From the NCBI GenBank assembly GCA_017449495.1, contig JAFTFO010000035.1, positions 1 to 64,000 of the forward strand: 64,000 nucleotides of DNA. The letters are read 5' to 3'. The stretch is from Prevotella sp. (GTDB taxonomy: Bacteria; Bacteroidota; Bacteroidia; Bacteroidales; Bacteroidaceae). This document shows, in pieces, positions 43,793-55,938 of the stretch. The translations under genes were made by a program, and so were the position numbers. Positions within the stretch are counted from its first letter, which is position 1; the number at the start of each line of letters is the position of its first letter. The notes under the pieces were generated by a model. That model was not told the DNA's origin. It did no database searches and was given only the letters and a program-made list of their open reading frames with translations.

Positions 43793-45655
43793 TTAACTCT
43801 TTCCGCCAAGAAGTCGCTCGATTTCAATCTGTGGGAGGATGCTAAGAATGGGTTTGCCGTTGGGGGTATAGTTCACGTTGGAACAGGCAAAGAGTTCGTT
43901 GATGAGTTGTTCCATCTCGTCGTTGGAAAGCACTTGGCCATAGGGGGTGGCGACGTTCTGGGCGAGGTGGAGGGCAATTTTCGAGGAGTGAGGAGTGTGG
44001 AGTGTGGAGTGAGAACTATCTGAGGCAGAATCAGAAGTGGAGTCCTCAAGCATCTGCTGGAGTAGGCTGGCTGGGTCGACGCCTTCGAGGCCGGCGGGGA
44101 TGCCGTTGACGGCGAAGGTGTTGCCTCCGAGGTCGGAGAGATCAAAGCCGATGGCCGTGAGGTCAGGGAGCATCTGCTGGAGGATGACAGACTCTGCCGG
44201 TGAGAAACGGACGGACTCAGGGAAGAGCACCTGTTGCGTGGCTGCAGTATGGTTCTCGAGCTGTTGCAGATAACGCTCATAGCGGATACGCACATCGGCC
44301 CGGTGCTGGTCGATGATCATGAGACCCGACTTGACGGCAGTCATGATGTAACAGCCCTTGTATTGATAGTGTAATGGCGACAAGTCGACATTGAGCGGTG
44401 AGGGGTGGGAGGAGAGGGGAGAGAGATTTGTTTCTTCCTCTGAAAACAGGGCTTGATCTTCCTTGCGAGGAGTGACGAGGCCTTCGTAGAGTTGCTCCCA
44501 ACCAGAGGGCGTCTTAGAGGTGAGAGGTTTGTCTAAGCCACCCTGATTGCGGAAGGGGTTGTAGTCAGGGTCGTAGTTGACACGGGGGGCCGAGATGGTC
44601 TCTCGAGTGGGATCGAATACGGGGATGTCTGGCTTACCTTGTACGTCGAAGTCGATAGCTGGCACCTCGCAGAACCGTCCTAAGGCATCCCGAACCGTCG
44701 CCGTGAGCACCTGCCAGATGGCCTGTTCGTTCTCGAACTTGATCTCTGTCTTCGTGGGATGGATGTTCACGTCGACAGCAGCGGGATCGACATCGATATA
44801 AAGGAAATACGGCACCTGCATGCCTTCCGGGATCATGCGGTCGTAGGCGGTGATGACAGCTTTATGAAAGTACGGATGGCGCATGTAGCGGCCATTGACG
44901 AAGAAGAAGTCGTGACCGCCCTTCTTACGGGCCGTCTCTGGCTTGCCGACAAAGCCGGTGATGTTGCAGAGCGTGGTCTGTACCTCCACAGGCAACAAAT
45001 CCTGACTGTACTGCCGTCCATAGACATCGGCAATACGCTGGCGCAGGCTGACAGGCTTGAGGTTCTGGAGTTCTGCCCCATTGTGATGGAGGATGAAATG
45101 GATGTCGGGGTAGACAAGCACGATGCGCTCGAAGGCCTGGAGGATGTTACTCAGTTCTGTGGTGTTAGACTTGAGGAACTTTCGCCGTGCGGGGACGTTA
45201 TAAAATAGGTTGTCCACCTTGAAGCTACTACCTACCGCACAGGCGGCAGGCTCATGTGCCACCACCTTTGAAGCCGCGATCTGGAGGCGCGTACCAATCT
45301 CCTCATCGGCCATCCGTGTGAGTAGCTCAACCTGAGCGATGGCAGCGATGGAGGCGAGGGCCTCACCCCGGAATCCCATCGTGTGGAGCGCAAAGAGATC
45401 GTCAGCCTGACGGATCTTCGATGTCGCGTGCCGCTCAAAGGCCAGACGGGCATCTGTCTCAGACATGCCTCGTCCGTCGTCGATGACTTGGATAGAGGTA
45501 CGTCCTGCGTCAACGATGATGACATGGATGGTCTTTGCCCCGGCATCGACAGCATTCTCGACGAGCTCCTTGACGACAGAGGCAGGGCGCTGGATCACCT
45601 CACCAGCAGCAATCTGGTTGGCGACGCTATCGGGGAGAAGGGAAATCACATCCAT
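43793..45655 (-). CDS. mutL: DNA mismatch repair protein MutL
   Basis: The 620-residue GHKL ATPase has IAAGEVIQRPASVVKELVENA-type motif I (ENAVDAGAKTI), then VIDDGRGMSETDARLAFERHATSK and TMGFRGEALASIAAI. The C-terminal dimerisation domain has GLMIIDQHRADVRIRYERYL (Gln-Asp-His type) and SNVNYTPNGKPILSIL near the end. The typical endonuclease motif DQHAxxERxxxE appears as DQHRADVRIRYE. Two Ser/His/Pro-rich patches (NLSPLSSHPSPLNVDLSPL and SDSASDSSHSTLHTPHSS) are encoded by GA-rich repeats on the plus strand (44390-44430 and 43983-44040). It is the last gene of the guaB-ppiC-surA-ostA-mutL series. Confidence 0.94.
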   Translation of the reverse strand: MDVISLLPDSVANQIAAGEVIQRPASVVKELVENAVDAGAKTIHVIIVDAGRTSIQVIDDGRGMSETDARLAFERHATSKIRQADDLFALHTMGFRGEALASIAAIAQVELLTRMADEEIGTRLQIAASKVVAHEPAACAVGSSFKVDNLFYNVPARRKFLKSNTTELSNILQAFERIVLVYPDIHFILHHNGAELQNLKPVSLRQRIADVYGRQYSQDLLPVEVQTTLCNITGFVGKPETARKKGGHDFFFVNGRYMRHPYFHKAVITAYDRMIPEGMQVPYFLYIDVDPAAVDVNIHPTKTEIKFENEQAIWQVLTATVRDALGRFCEVPAIDFDVQGKPDIPVFDPTRETISAPRVNYDPDYNPFRNQGGLDKPLTSKTPSGWEQLYEGLVTPRKEDQALFSEEETNLSPLSSHPSPLNVDLSPLHYQYKGCYIMTAVKSGLMIIDQHRADVRIRYERYLQQLENHTAATQQVLFPESVRFSPAESVILQQMLPDLTAIGFDLSDLGGNTFAVNGIPAGLEGVDPASLLQQMLEDSTSDSASDSSHSTLHTPHSSKIALHLAQNVATPYGQVLSNDEMEQLINELFACSNVNYTPNGKPILSILPQIEIERLLGGKS

Positions 45656-45701
45656 ATTTATTGTAAATTGATAATTGACAATTGATAATTATGGGGGCGG
45701 C

Positions 45702-47297
45702 TCAATTATTTACCTTTTTAACTTTTTCTCTCCAGTTGAAGATGTCGTAGCGGTTGAGGGGACGGATGTAGTCATACCATGCGAAGCCGGGAAGGCGGCG
45801 ACGGTCTGCAGGAATCTGGTTCAGCGGGTACATCGTGCCGGTGGTCTTGGGCGTCCAGACACTCTCGAGCTTCTGGTCCTTGAGGAACATCCGGAGCTCG
45901 GTGGTCTCCTGGTAGTTATATATAATAGGTAATGTGTCACCCTCCTCGAAGAAGTAACCGATGAGCACATTGTCTTTCGCCCTGGCCTCTCGTATCTTGC
46001 CCTCGACGAAGTAAGAGAACATCTCTCTTGAGGACACCTGATTGTAGCAGGCCGTATCGGACTTCAGCTGCTGGATGGAGAAGCAGTTGCCGATGATGTG
46101 GGTATGGTCGATGACGGAGTCACGCATATAGACATTGACAAGGTCGCCCACCAGTTGCTGGCCGTTGTTCCACAGGATGGGGTCGTAGTAAAGGGTCATG
46201 CAGGAGTCTTTCGAGTTGTAGACAAGTGAGTCGCAGACGGCCTGCACGTCCGTGCGGAATGCCCTGACGTGGTGGTAGGCATGGATCTTGCGATAGACGG
46301 AGTCGGTCTCGATGTTGAAGGTGACGACCTTAAACGTGTCAGCATGCATGAAGAGGGAGTCGCCCTGCGAGTAGTCGATAGCCACAGCACTGTCTGTACA
46401 CATGGCATAGCCCGTGTTCTCGTAGTACTCACCATAGTTGCCTGTGAGCTTGTTTCGATTGATGGAGTCGACATAGACCACATCGTAGAAAGCCTGGCTG
46501 AATCCCATCTTACTGTCGTAGTAGACACTGTCGCCCACAAGCATTTTCCCTTCGTTGGTCAGCACAGAGCGATTCATCAGGCGTGCCCGTTCAAGTTTTG
46601 TGTCGTAGAAGCCTAACTCAGAGTAGATATGATTGTTGCCGGAGATGATGTCGGAAGGGCCGACGATGTGGGCCATCGAGTTGTGATTGTCGTAATAGAG
46701 GGTGTCGGTGGTGAGGAAGAAGTCCGGGTTCTTCATCTTCACGTCGTAGTTGAATACCGACATCTTCGTTTTTGTGTTATACTCTCCCCAATCGGAGGTG
46801 AGCGTCGTATTCCCGTCAATCATCTTACCACCCTCGAAGAAATAGGCGTTGTCGTAGATACGGTCGAAGTCGAGACTGTCGGTATAGAGGACGGTCTTGC
46901 GATGCTTCAGGACTACATTGTATCTGGCACGCGCCATCTGCTCATTACCGTCGTAGTAGGCGTAGTCGCTGAAGAGTGACAGGGTGTCGCCCTGATACAT
47001 CTTGACATGTCCAAAGGCCTCGAAAGAGTTGGAGGCTTCATAGAAATAGGCGCTGTCGCAGTAGAGGCGCGCCCCCTGATGGGTGAAGTGTACCTTACCG
47101 TTGAGGATGGTGGCATCGGCGTTGATGCGCTGGTCATAATGGAGCACGTCGGCGTGGACGAGGTAGACACGGCTGTCTTGTACCTTGGCCCTGCGGGCAG
47201 GGCGCCTCGTCTTTCCTTTCTGGGCATAAGCATCGAGACTGGTGTAACACACCAGTATACACAATAGGCTCAGCAGATATAGAAAAGATCGTTTCAC
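45702..47297 (-). CDS. OstA-like LPS-transport protein (LptA/LptD N-domain type)
   Basis: The 531-residue exported protein has a signal peptide (ending DAYAQ near 26). A long series of beta-jellyroll repeats of the OstA/LptA type follows, for example YLVHADVLHYDQRINADATI, LNGKVHFTHQGARLYCDSAY and GHVKMYQGDTLSLFSDYAYY. Bacteroidetes encode such extended OstA proteins that probably form part of the periplasmic LPS bridge. It starts two bases after the surA-like stop codon. Confidence 0.85.
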   Translation of the reverse strand: MKRSFLYLLSLLCILVCYTSLDAYAQKGKTRRPARRAKVQDSRVYLVHADVLHYDQRINADATILNGKVHFTHQGARLYCDSAYFYEASNSFEAFGHVKMYQGDTLSLFSDYAYYDGNEQMARARYNVVLKHRKTVLYTDSLDFDRIYDNAYFFEGGKMIDGNTTLTSDWGEYNTKTKMSVFNYDVKMKNPDFFLTTDTLYYDNHNSMAHIVGPSDIISGNNHIYSELGFYDTKLERARLMNRSVLTNEGKMLVGDSVYYDSKMGFSQAFYDVVYVDSINRNKLTGNYGEYYENTGYAMCTDSAVAIDYSQGDSLFMHADTFKVVTFNIETDSVYRKIHAYHHVRAFRTDVQAVCDSLVYNSKDSCMTLYYDPILWNNGQQLVGDLVNVYMRDSVIDHTHIIGNCFSIQQLKSDTACYNQVSSREMFSYFVEGKIREARAKDNVLIGYFFEEGDTLPIIYNYQETTELRMFLKDQKLESVWTPKTTGTMYPLNQIPADRRRLPGFAWYDYIRPLNRYDIFNWREKVKKVNN

Positions 47298-47299
47298 CT

Positions 47300-48718
47300 C
47301 TATTTAATCCACCCTTCGTATTCGAACTTGCAGTCCTGATAACCGTTGTTCAGACGGGTATAGACGCTCTTGATCTTGTCGACCACCCACTGATGGATGC
47401 GGTCGTTCTGACGGCGTTGTAACACCACGTCTTTCAGCGTCTGGAAATCCTCAGAGATGGAGGCCTTATGTCCCTCAATGCGATTCTTCAGCTTAGCGAT
47501 GACACAGACAGTCTTTCCTCGCTGGTTGATCAGCTGGAAAGCGCGTGACACCTGACCAACCTGCATCGTATCGACCACCTTAGCCACCTCTGGGGGTAGG
47601 TCTTGCATCTTAAACCGTGAGGTGACGCGCCCTGCCTGATCGCTGTTTGACATCAGACCTTTGTTGTTGCGTGTATCCTTATCGTCGGAGAGCATCGAGG
47701 CGGCATCCTCGAAAGTGAACTTCTCTGCCCGGATATCATCGGCAATGGAGTCGAGGCGGGCCAGGGTACTCTCGATGGCCTCGTCAGAGACGATGGGCTT
47801 GCGGAGGATATGACGCACGTTGACCTTATCACCGCGTTTCTCGATGAGCTGGATGATGTGGAAGCCAAATTCAGACTCCACGATCTTCGACACTTTCTTA
47901 GGGTCAGTGAGGTTGAAGGCTACGGATGCAAAAGCGGGGTCGAGCATGCCACGTCCCGAGAAACCCAGCTCGCCACCACGGCGGGCAGTACCGGGGTCTT
48001 CGGAATAGAGTCGGGCCAATGTGGAGAACGAAGCGTCGCCACGGTTCACACGGTCGGTGTACTCACGGAGCTCGTCTTTCACACGGTTCAGCTCCTCTGC
48101 TGGAATCTTCGGCGTGTTCTGTACAATCTCCACCTCTACCTCTGTGGGAATGAAGGGCAGACTGTCCTGAGGCAGGTCCTTGAAATAGCGGCGCACCTCA
48201 GCAGGTGTGACGGCGATATCCTCCACCAGCTTCTGCTTCATCTTCTGTACCATCTGACGGTCTTTCAACTCCTCACGCAGGTCGTTGCGGATCTGTGACA
48301 GGGGCTTGTGGCGATACTCTTCAAGACGCTCACGAGAACCGTCGACCATCTCGAGCCAGTAGTTGATGTGCTGCTCTACCTCAGGTGCCACGTCGGCATC
48401 AGTCACCTCGATACTATCGATCTGGGCCTGGTGCTTGAACAGTTTCTGGACAGCGATCTGCTCGGGAATCATGCAGTCAGGATCTCCCGTCCATTTCACA
48501 CCTTCCATCGCTGCCTGCATACGGTATGCCTCCACATCAGACTTCAGAATAGCTTCGTCACCCACGACCCAAATGACTTCGTCGATGACCGTACCCATGT
48601 GGATGGAATCGCTGTCTGTGAGACTAGTATAACTAGCACTACTAGAAAAACCTGAGGCCGCTCCCATAAAGGGGATACCTATGAGCAGGGCTACTATCAG
48701 ATTCCTTGTTGTCTTCAT
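47300..48718 (-). CDS. SurA-like periplasmic peptidyl-prolyl isomerase
   Basis: The 472-residue exported chaperone has a signal peptide (ending MGAASG). A SurA N-terminal chaperone domain (IDEVIWVVGDEAILKSDVEAY) and two parvulin domains follow. One has SFSTLARLYSEDPGTARRGGELGFSGRGML and FGFHIIQLIEKRGDKVNVRHIL. It folds outer-membrane proteins. Its start overlaps the upstream PPIase stop by one base. The pairing with ostA supports outer-membrane assembly. Confidence 0.9.
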   Translation of the reverse strand: MKTTRNLIVALLIGIPFMGAASGFSSSASYTSLTDSDSIHMGTVIDEVIWVVGDEAILKSDVEAYRMQAAMEGVKWTGDPDCMIPEQIAVQKLFKHQAQIDSIEVTDADVAPEVEQHINYWLEMVDGSRERLEEYRHKPLSQIRNDLREELKDRQMVQKMKQKLVEDIAVTPAEVRRYFKDLPQDSLPFIPTEVEVEIVQNTPKIPAEELNRVKDELREYTDRVNRGDASFSTLARLYSEDPGTARRGGELGFSGRGMLDPAFASVAFNLTDPKKVSKIVESEFGFHIIQLIEKRGDKVNVRHILRKPIVSDEAIESTLARLDSIADDIRAEKFTFEDAASMLSDDKDTRNNKGLMSNSDQAGRVTSRFKMQDLPPEVAKVVDTMQVGQVSRAFQLINQRGKTVCVIAKLKNRIEGHKASISEDFQTLKDVVLQRRQNDRIHQWVVDKIKSVYTRLNNGYQDCKFEYEGWIK

Positions 48719-50139
48719 CAGTGTTGGTTTACTGTTTTCAATGTGTCCTTGTATATCTTCACGTCATAGCGCTGACGGAGGGCTGCCACCCACTGCTGTT
48801 CAAGTGCCTGCTGGTAGTCCTCAACCACCTGGCTGCGCACGTCCGTATAATCCTCCGGCTTCTTTAATTTCTTGCCATAGACCGCATCGATGGGGTAGTC
48901 CTTATTGACTTCGATGGGCTGGTCGAGGGCTGTACGGAATATCTTGTGATCGACCAGACGACTGTCGCCAGGTTTGAAGAGACCCTGTTCCACACGGATG
49001 CGGATAATCGAGTCGGGATTGAAGGTTGAGCGCAACACATCAGCCCACTGGCCAAAGGGCAGTCCCTTCACGCAGCGTTTTACTGCCTTGACGTCGGCTT
49101 GGTCCTTCACGTGGTAGGCGATGCCCTTGAAACGAGGTTCAGAGAACGTATAATCCTTCTTGTGAGCGCGGAACCAGGCGTCGAGTCCTGCCTCGTCCTT
49201 GGCAGCTTTCTCCCACACATGGCGGTTGCTGATCTCATAGACCAGCAGTCCGTCGTGATATTCCTGGATGAGGTATTTCATCTCCGTGTCGACAGCACCT
49301 AAGGAATCAGCGCGGCGCGTCATATACTGCTCTGCCGTCATCTGTCCACAGGCTGCGACACTCTGGATTTTCTGACGGGCGATGGCCTCACGGATCCCCT
49401 GTTGCTCGAAAGACCGCACGATGTTGTCTTTGAGTTCCTCGAAGGGCTCGAGTTGCTTACGGTCTTTCATCAGTATGATATGGTAGCCGTCGGGGGCTAA
49501 GACAGGACGACTCACCTCTCCCGTCTGGAGGGCATAGGCAGCTTCCTCGAACTCAGGAAAAACCTGATTGGGAGCTATCCAAGCCAACTGACCACCATTG
49601 GCCGCACTGCGACGATCCTGAGACACCTTCTTGCAGAGTTCTGCGAAGTCTGCCCCCTGTTGGATGGCCTGCCATATGGAGTCTGCCCGCTGTGCGACCA
49701 CTCTCTGCTCCTCTGCCGTTGCCTTGGTGGAGAGACGGAGGAAGATATGGGCTGGAAGAATGAGTCCCTTCGGACCGATCTGCTCCTTTGCCCGGTCGTA
49801 GGCCTTGCGAGCCTCAGACAGCACCTCTTCATCGGTTGTCATCGTAGGCAGCACCTGCTGATCGCGGTAGGTGGCAAACTCATTCTTGAAAGAGGTCAGC
49901 GTGTCGAGCTTTGCATCGAGGGCTGCTGCCACCTTCATCTTATAGACGGCATAGAGGTCGGCATATTCGTCGACGTTCTTCTTGTCGATCACACCATCGG
50001 TGTTGTTCTTGTTGAAAGAGTACTCGAACTCAGAACGCGTCACGTCCACTCCATTGACGGTCATCACCACAGGATCAGACTGAGCCTTCACCGTGAGGGC
50101 CGACAGGCACAAGGCTGCACACAAAACAGTTTTTTTCAT
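48718..50139 (-). CDS. PpiC-type periplasmic peptidyl-prolyl isomerase
   Basis: The 473-residue exported protein has a signal peptide (ending VKAQ). A parvulin domain is seen in LPAHIFLRLSTKATAEEQR, then QGADFAELCKKVSQDRRSAANGGQLAWI and LQTGEVSRPVLAPDGYHIILMKD. The rest is helical chaperone-like. ATG 50139 is preferred over the TTG at 50145. It is the first of two adjacent SurA/PpiC genes, overlapping the second by one base. Confidence 0.88.
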   Translation of the reverse strand: MKKTVLCAALCLSALTVKAQSDPVVMTVNGVDVTRSEFEYSFNKNNTDGVIDKKNVDEYADLYAVYKMKVAAALDAKLDTLTSFKNEFATYRDQQVLPTMTTDEEVLSEARKAYDRAKEQIGPKGLILPAHIFLRLSTKATAEEQRVVAQRADSIWQAIQQGADFAELCKKVSQDRRSAANGGQLAWIAPNQVFPEFEEAAYALQTGEVSRPVLAPDGYHIILMKDRKQLEPFEELKDNIVRSFEQQGIREAIARQKIQSVAACGQMTAEQYMTRRADSLGAVDTEMKYLIQEYHDGLLVYEISNRHVWEKAAKDEAGLDAWFRAHKKDYTFSEPRFKGIAYHVKDQADVKAVKRCVKGLPFGQWADVLRSTFNPDSIIRIRVEQGLFKPGDSRLVDHKIFRTALDQPIEVNKDYPIDAVYGKKLKKPEDYTDVRSQVVEDYQQALEQQWVAALRQRYDVKIYKDTLKTVNQH

Positions 50140-50181
50140 TTTCAATTGTCAATTATCCATTTATCGATATCAACATCGATA

Positions 50182-51804
<1,623 letters not shown>

Positions 51805-53985
51805 TTAGTTCGCCATTTCTGAGATGAATTTGATCCTTACCAGACGGATCTCATCCTCTGAGTATTCGTCGCCCAATTCCTTCTGAGCCACGCTCAGACG
51901 GTCGGTGTCTGACTCACAGAAATAGTCGTAGATGTCGTCGACATGATCCTCGTCCATCACTTCGTCGAGGAAGTAGTCGATGTTGAGTTTTGTGCCGCTG
52001 TAGACGATGGCCTCCACCTCGTCGAGCAGTTCATCGAAATCGATGCCCTGTGCAGTTGCGATGTCGTCGAGGGCGATCTGACGGTCTATGCTCTGAATGA
52101 TCTTTACCTTCAGCATTGACTTCTTTGCCACAGTACGGACACGCATGTCCACCTGTCGCTCGATCTCGTTCTCCTCACAATAGTTGCGGATCAGGTCGAC
52201 GAACTCCTTGGCATAGGGTTGCTTGACCTTGCCCTCACCCACACCCTGGATGTTCTTCAACTCCTCAAGGGTGACAGGATAGTCTGTCGCCATCTGTTCG
52301 AGCGACACATCCTGGAAGATCACGTAAGGCGGACGCTCCAACCGCTTCGACACCTTCTTGCGCAGTTCACGCAGCATCGCACTTAGCGTGGGGTCGAGGG
52401 CACTGATGCCACCCTCCTGGTCGGGCACCTCGTCGTCGCCTGCAAACTCTGCATCTTTCACAATCATGAACGACTTGGGCGACTTCAAGAATTTCTTTCC
52501 TGCGGCAGTCACCTTCAGCAGACCATAGTTCTCTACCTCCTTGAGCAGATAGCCTGCAATGAGGGCTTGGCGGATGACGGGATTCCATATTTTCTCGTCG
52601 TCGTCAGCACCAGCTCCGAAGTTTTCAAAGTCCTCATGGTGGTGGGCGAGAATCTCGTCGGTCTCCTTGCCTGTGATGAAGTCGATGACATAGTCGGCGC
52701 GGAAGTTCTCCTTGATCTCAAGGATGGCTTTCAAAACGGTTACCAACTGGTCCTTTGCCTCGATTTCCGTCTTTGGATGCAGGCAGTTGTCACAGTTCCC
52801 GCAGTTGTCTTTCGGATAGGTCTCTCCAAAGTAGTGCAGTAGCATCTTTCTTCGGCAGATAGAAGTCTCTGCATAGGCAGCTGTCTCCACCAGCAGTTGT
52901 CGGCCGATATCCTGTTCTGCTACAGGCTTGCCCTCCATGAACTTATCCAGTTTCTGAAGGTCCTTATTTGAGTAGAAGGCGATACACAGACCTTCGCCTC
53001 CGTCTCGGCCCGCGCGACCAGTCTCCTGATAGTAGCCCTCCAAAGATTTGGGAATGTCATAGTGGATCACGAAGCGCACATCGGGCTTGTCGATACCCAT
53101 GCCAAAGGCAATGGTGGCCACAATCACGTCGATATTCTCCATCAGGAAGTCGTCTTGTGTCTGTGTCCTTGTGGCAGAGTCGAGGCCTGCGTGATAAGCT
53201 GCCGCCTTGATCTCGTTGGCCTGAAGCACAGCCGCCAGTTCCTCGACCTTCTTGCGCGACAGGCAGTAGATAATACCACTCTTGCCCGGATGCTGCTTGA
53301 TGAACTTGATGATGTCCTTATCAACATCCTTCGTTTTCGGACGCACCTCATAATAGAGGTTCGGACGGTTGAATGAACTCTTGAACTCCTTGGCGTCGAT
53401 GATGCCAAGGTTCTTCTTGATATCTGAGCGCACTTTGTCAGTGGCTGTGGCCGTCAGGGCGATGATGGGTGCTTTGCCGATCTCGTTGACGATAGGTCGG
53501 ATACGACGGTATTCTGGTCGGAAGTCATGTCCCCACTCAGAGATACAATGGGCCTCGTCGACGGCATAGAAGGATATCTTCACCGTTTTCAGGAACTCGA
53601 CATTGTCCTCCTTCGTCAGTGACTCTGGAGCGACGTATAGCAGTTTGGTGTGTCCAGAGAGAATGTCTGCCTTCACCTGATCGATGGCGGCTTTGTTCAG
53701 CGACGAGTTCAGATAGTGGGCCGTTCCCTCGTGTTCGCTCAAGTTTGTGATGACATCCACCTGATTCTTCATCAGGGCTATCAAGGGTGAGATGACAATG
53801 GCTGTTCCTTCCATCAGTAACGAGGGTAGTTGGTAGCACAGCGATTTTCCGCCACCTGTGGGCATGAGAACAAACGTGTCGTTACCATCCAACAGGTTTT
53901 GGATGATTTGTTCTTGGTCTCCCTTGAACTTGTCGAAACCAAAGTATTTCTTCAGGGCTTCAGTCAGATTTTTCTTTTCGCTCAT
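51805..53985 (-). CDS. recQ: ATP-dependent DNA helicase RecQ
   Basis: The 726-residue helicase has Walker A MPTGGGKSLCYQLPSLL, DEAH box VDEAHCISEWGHDFRPEYRR and motif VI QETGRAGRDGGEG. The zinc cluster has CRRKMLLHYFGE with CGNCDNC. A winged helix and an HRDC-like domain (LRELRKKVSKRLERPPYVIFQD) follow, with a C-terminal extension of about 120 residues rich in Asp/Glu. It follows clpX by 24 bases in the clpPX operon. Confidence 0.95.
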   Translation of the reverse strand: MSEKKNLTEALKKYFGFDKFKGDQEQIIQNLLDGNDTFVLMPTGGGKSLCYQLPSLLMEGTAIVISPLIALMKNQVDVITNLSEHEGTAHYLNSSLNKAAIDQVKADILSGHTKLLYVAPESLTKEDNVEFLKTVKISFYAVDEAHCISEWGHDFRPEYRRIRPIVNEIGKAPIIALTATATDKVRSDIKKNLGIIDAKEFKSSFNRPNLYYEVRPKTKDVDKDIIKFIKQHPGKSGIIYCLSRKKVEELAAVLQANEIKAAAYHAGLDSATRTQTQDDFLMENIDVIVATIAFGMGIDKPDVRFVIHYDIPKSLEGYYQETGRAGRDGGEGLCIAFYSNKDLQKLDKFMEGKPVAEQDIGRQLLVETAAYAETSICRRKMLLHYFGETYPKDNCGNCDNCLHPKTEIEAKDQLVTVLKAILEIKENFRADYVIDFITGKETDEILAHHHEDFENFGAGADDDEKIWNPVIRQALIAGYLLKEVENYGLLKVTAAGKKFLKSPKSFMIVKDAEFAGDDEVPDQEGGISALDPTLSAMLRELRKKVSKRLERPPYVIFQDVSLEQMATDYPVTLEELKNIQGVGEGKVKQPYAKEFVDLIRNYCEENEIERQVDMRVRTVAKKSMLKVKIIQSIDRQIALDDIATAQGIDFDELLDEVEAIVYSGTKLNIDYFLDEVMDEDHVDDIYDYFCESDTDRLSVAQKELGDEYSEDEIRLVRIKFISEMAN

Positions 53986-54009
53986 ATAGTTGTCATTAGG
54001 CTTTTTCCT

Positions 54010-55230
54010 TTACATACGTGACTGCGCCAGTTGCTCATTCACATACTCAGGCGTCACTGTAAATTTCTTTACTTTCTGTGAGGGTGTTGAGTACATGGCT
54101 TCCATCATGACGTTCTCTACGATTGAACGCAGTCCACGGGCGCCGAGCTTGAATTCTATGGCCTTGTCCACGATTACGTCAAGTGCCTCCTGTGTGAACT
54201 CCAGCTCTACACCATCCAACTCAAAGAGTTTCTTATATTGTTTTACAATCGAGTTCTTTGGCTCGGTCAGAATCTGTTGGAGTGCGGCCTTGTCAAGCGG
54301 GTTCAGATAGGTGAGCACGGGCAGACGTCCGATAATCTCCGGGATCATACCAAACGCCTTCAGATCCTGTGGCTGCACATATTTCATCAAGTCCTTCTTG
54401 TCGATCTTCAGCACGTTCTGGACAGAGTTATATCCCACCACATGGGTGTTCAGCCGTTGGGCAATCTTCCGCTCGATGCCGTCGAAGGCACCGCCACAGA
54501 TGAACAGGATATTCCTTGTGTCCACATGGATATAATCCTGGTCAGGATGCTTGCGGCCTCCCTTGGGCGGCACATTTACGATGGTACCCTCTAATAATTT
54601 CAGTAGTCCCTGCTGCACGCCTTCACCACTGACGTCACGGGTGATGGAGGGATTGTCGGACTTCCGGGCAATCTTGTCGATCTCGTCGATGAACACGATA
54701 CCTTGCTGGGCGCGCTCCACATTGTAGTCGGCCACTTGTAGTAGACGGGTGAGGATACTCTCCACGTCTTCGCCTACATAGCCAGCCTCTGTGAGTACTG
54801 TCGCGTCAACGATGGTAAAGGGCACGTCGAGCATCTTCGCAATGGTACGTGCCAGCAGTGTCTTGCCCGTACCTGTAGAGCCTACCATGATGATGTTGCT
54901 CTTCTCGATCTCCACCCCGTCCTTATCTGGTGCCTGTCCGAGTCGTTTATAGTGGTTGTACACCGCCACCGATAGATATCGCTTTGCCTCATCTTGCCCG
55001 ATCACATATTCGTCGAGGTAGGCCTTTATCTCCTTCGGTTTCGGCGTCTTGCTCTGCTCCTGCTTGCCAGGGGTGGCCGTGTCGTTCAGTGATGGCATGT
55101 TCTCCAGCACGATCCGGTTAGCTTGCTGTGCACAGTCCTCACAGATATAACCGTTGAGGCCAGTAATCAGCAGTCTTACTTCCCTTTCGCTCCGTCCACA
55201 GAAGCTACATTCCTTTCTCAGTTTCGCCAT
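54010..55230 (-). CDS. clpX: ClpX ATPase of the ClpXP protease
   Basis: The 406-residue AAA+ unfoldase has an N-terminal zinc-binding domain ([11 protein letters not shown] then CEDC), Walker [16 protein letters not shown], Walker [15 protein letters not shown], and the sensor 2 motif [11 protein letters not shown]. It delivers substrates to ClpP. It starts five bases after clpP. Confidence 0.97.
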   Translation of the reverse strand: MAKLRKECSFCGRSEREVRLLITGLNGYICEDCAQQANRIVLENMPSLNDTATPGKQEQSKTPKPKEIKAYLDEYVIGQDEAKRYLSVAVYNHYKRLGQAPDKDGVEIEKSNIIMVGSTGTGKTLLARTIAKMLDVPFTIVDATVLTEAGYVGEDVESILTRLLQVADYNVERAQQGIVFIDEIDKIARKSDNPSITRDVSGEGVQQGLLKLLEGTIVNVPPKGGRKHPDQDYIHVDTRNILFICGGAFDGIERKIAQRLNTHVVGYNSVQNVLKIDKKDLMKYVQPQDLKAFGMIPEIIGRLPVLTYLNPLDKAALQQILTEPKNSIVKQYKKLFELDGVELEFTQEALDVIVDKAIEFKLGARGLRSIVENVMMEAMYSTPSQKVKKFTVTPEYVNEQLAQSRM

Positions 55231-55235
55231 ATTCC

Positions 55236-55910
55236 TTATTGCTTCCTGCTCAGCACCATATCGATCATGCCGTAGGCCTTAGCCTCCTCGGCAGTCATCC
55301 AGTAGTTACGGTCCGAGTCGGCATACACCTTGTCATAAGGTGTGTGCGAGTGTTCTGATATGATGGTGTAGAGTTCCTTCTTGAATTTCAGGATCTCCTT
55401 GGCTTCAATCTCGATATCTGAAGCCTGTCCCTGTACGCCTCCGAGGGGCTGGTGGATCATCACACGGCTGTGGGGCAGTGCTGAGCGCTTACCCTCCTTG
55501 CCGGCCACGAGCAGCACGGCTCCCATTGAGGCGGCCATACCTGTGCAAATCGTCGCCACATCGCTGGAGATGAACTGCATCGTGTCATAGATGCCCAGTC
55601 CGGCAGTGACGCTGCCACCAGGCGAGTTGATGTAGATGCTAATGTCCTTGCCGGAATCCACGGAGTCGAGGTAGAGCAACTGGGCCTGCAACGTGTTGGC
55701 GGTATAGTCGTCAATCTGCGTGCCGAGGAAGATGATGCGATCCATCATCAGACGTGAAAAGACATCCATCTGCGTCACATTCAACTGGCGCTCTTCGAGG
55801 ATATAGGGGTTCAGGTACTGGGCCTGAGCCTTCATCACTTCGTCAACGGTCAGCCCGTCCATTCCTAAATGCCGGACTGCATACTTTCTAAAATCGTTTC
55901 TATCGTTCAT
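55236..55910 (-). CDS. clpP: ClpP protease subunit
   Basis: The 224-residue serine protease has the nucleophile in [16 protein letters not shown], His in [15 protein letters not shown] and a downstream Asp. The [20 protein letters not shown] segment is typical. Its own -7 box is at 55981-55974. It is the first member of the clpP-clpX-recQ series, 125 bases after tig. Confidence 0.96.
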   Translation of the reverse strand: MNDRNDFRKYAVRHLGMDGLTVDEVMKAQAQYLNPYILEERQLNVTQMDVFSRLMMDRIIFLGTQIDDYTANTLQAQLLYLDSVDSGKDISIYINSPGGSVTAGLGIYDTMQFISSDVATICTGMAASMGAVLLVAGKEGKRSALPHSRVMIHQPLGGVQGQASDIEIEAKEILKFKKELYTIISEHSHTPYDKVYADSDRNYWMTAEEAKAYGMIDMVLSRKQ

Positions 55911-55938
55911 AATTCAATATCATTTTAATGGAAAAAGA

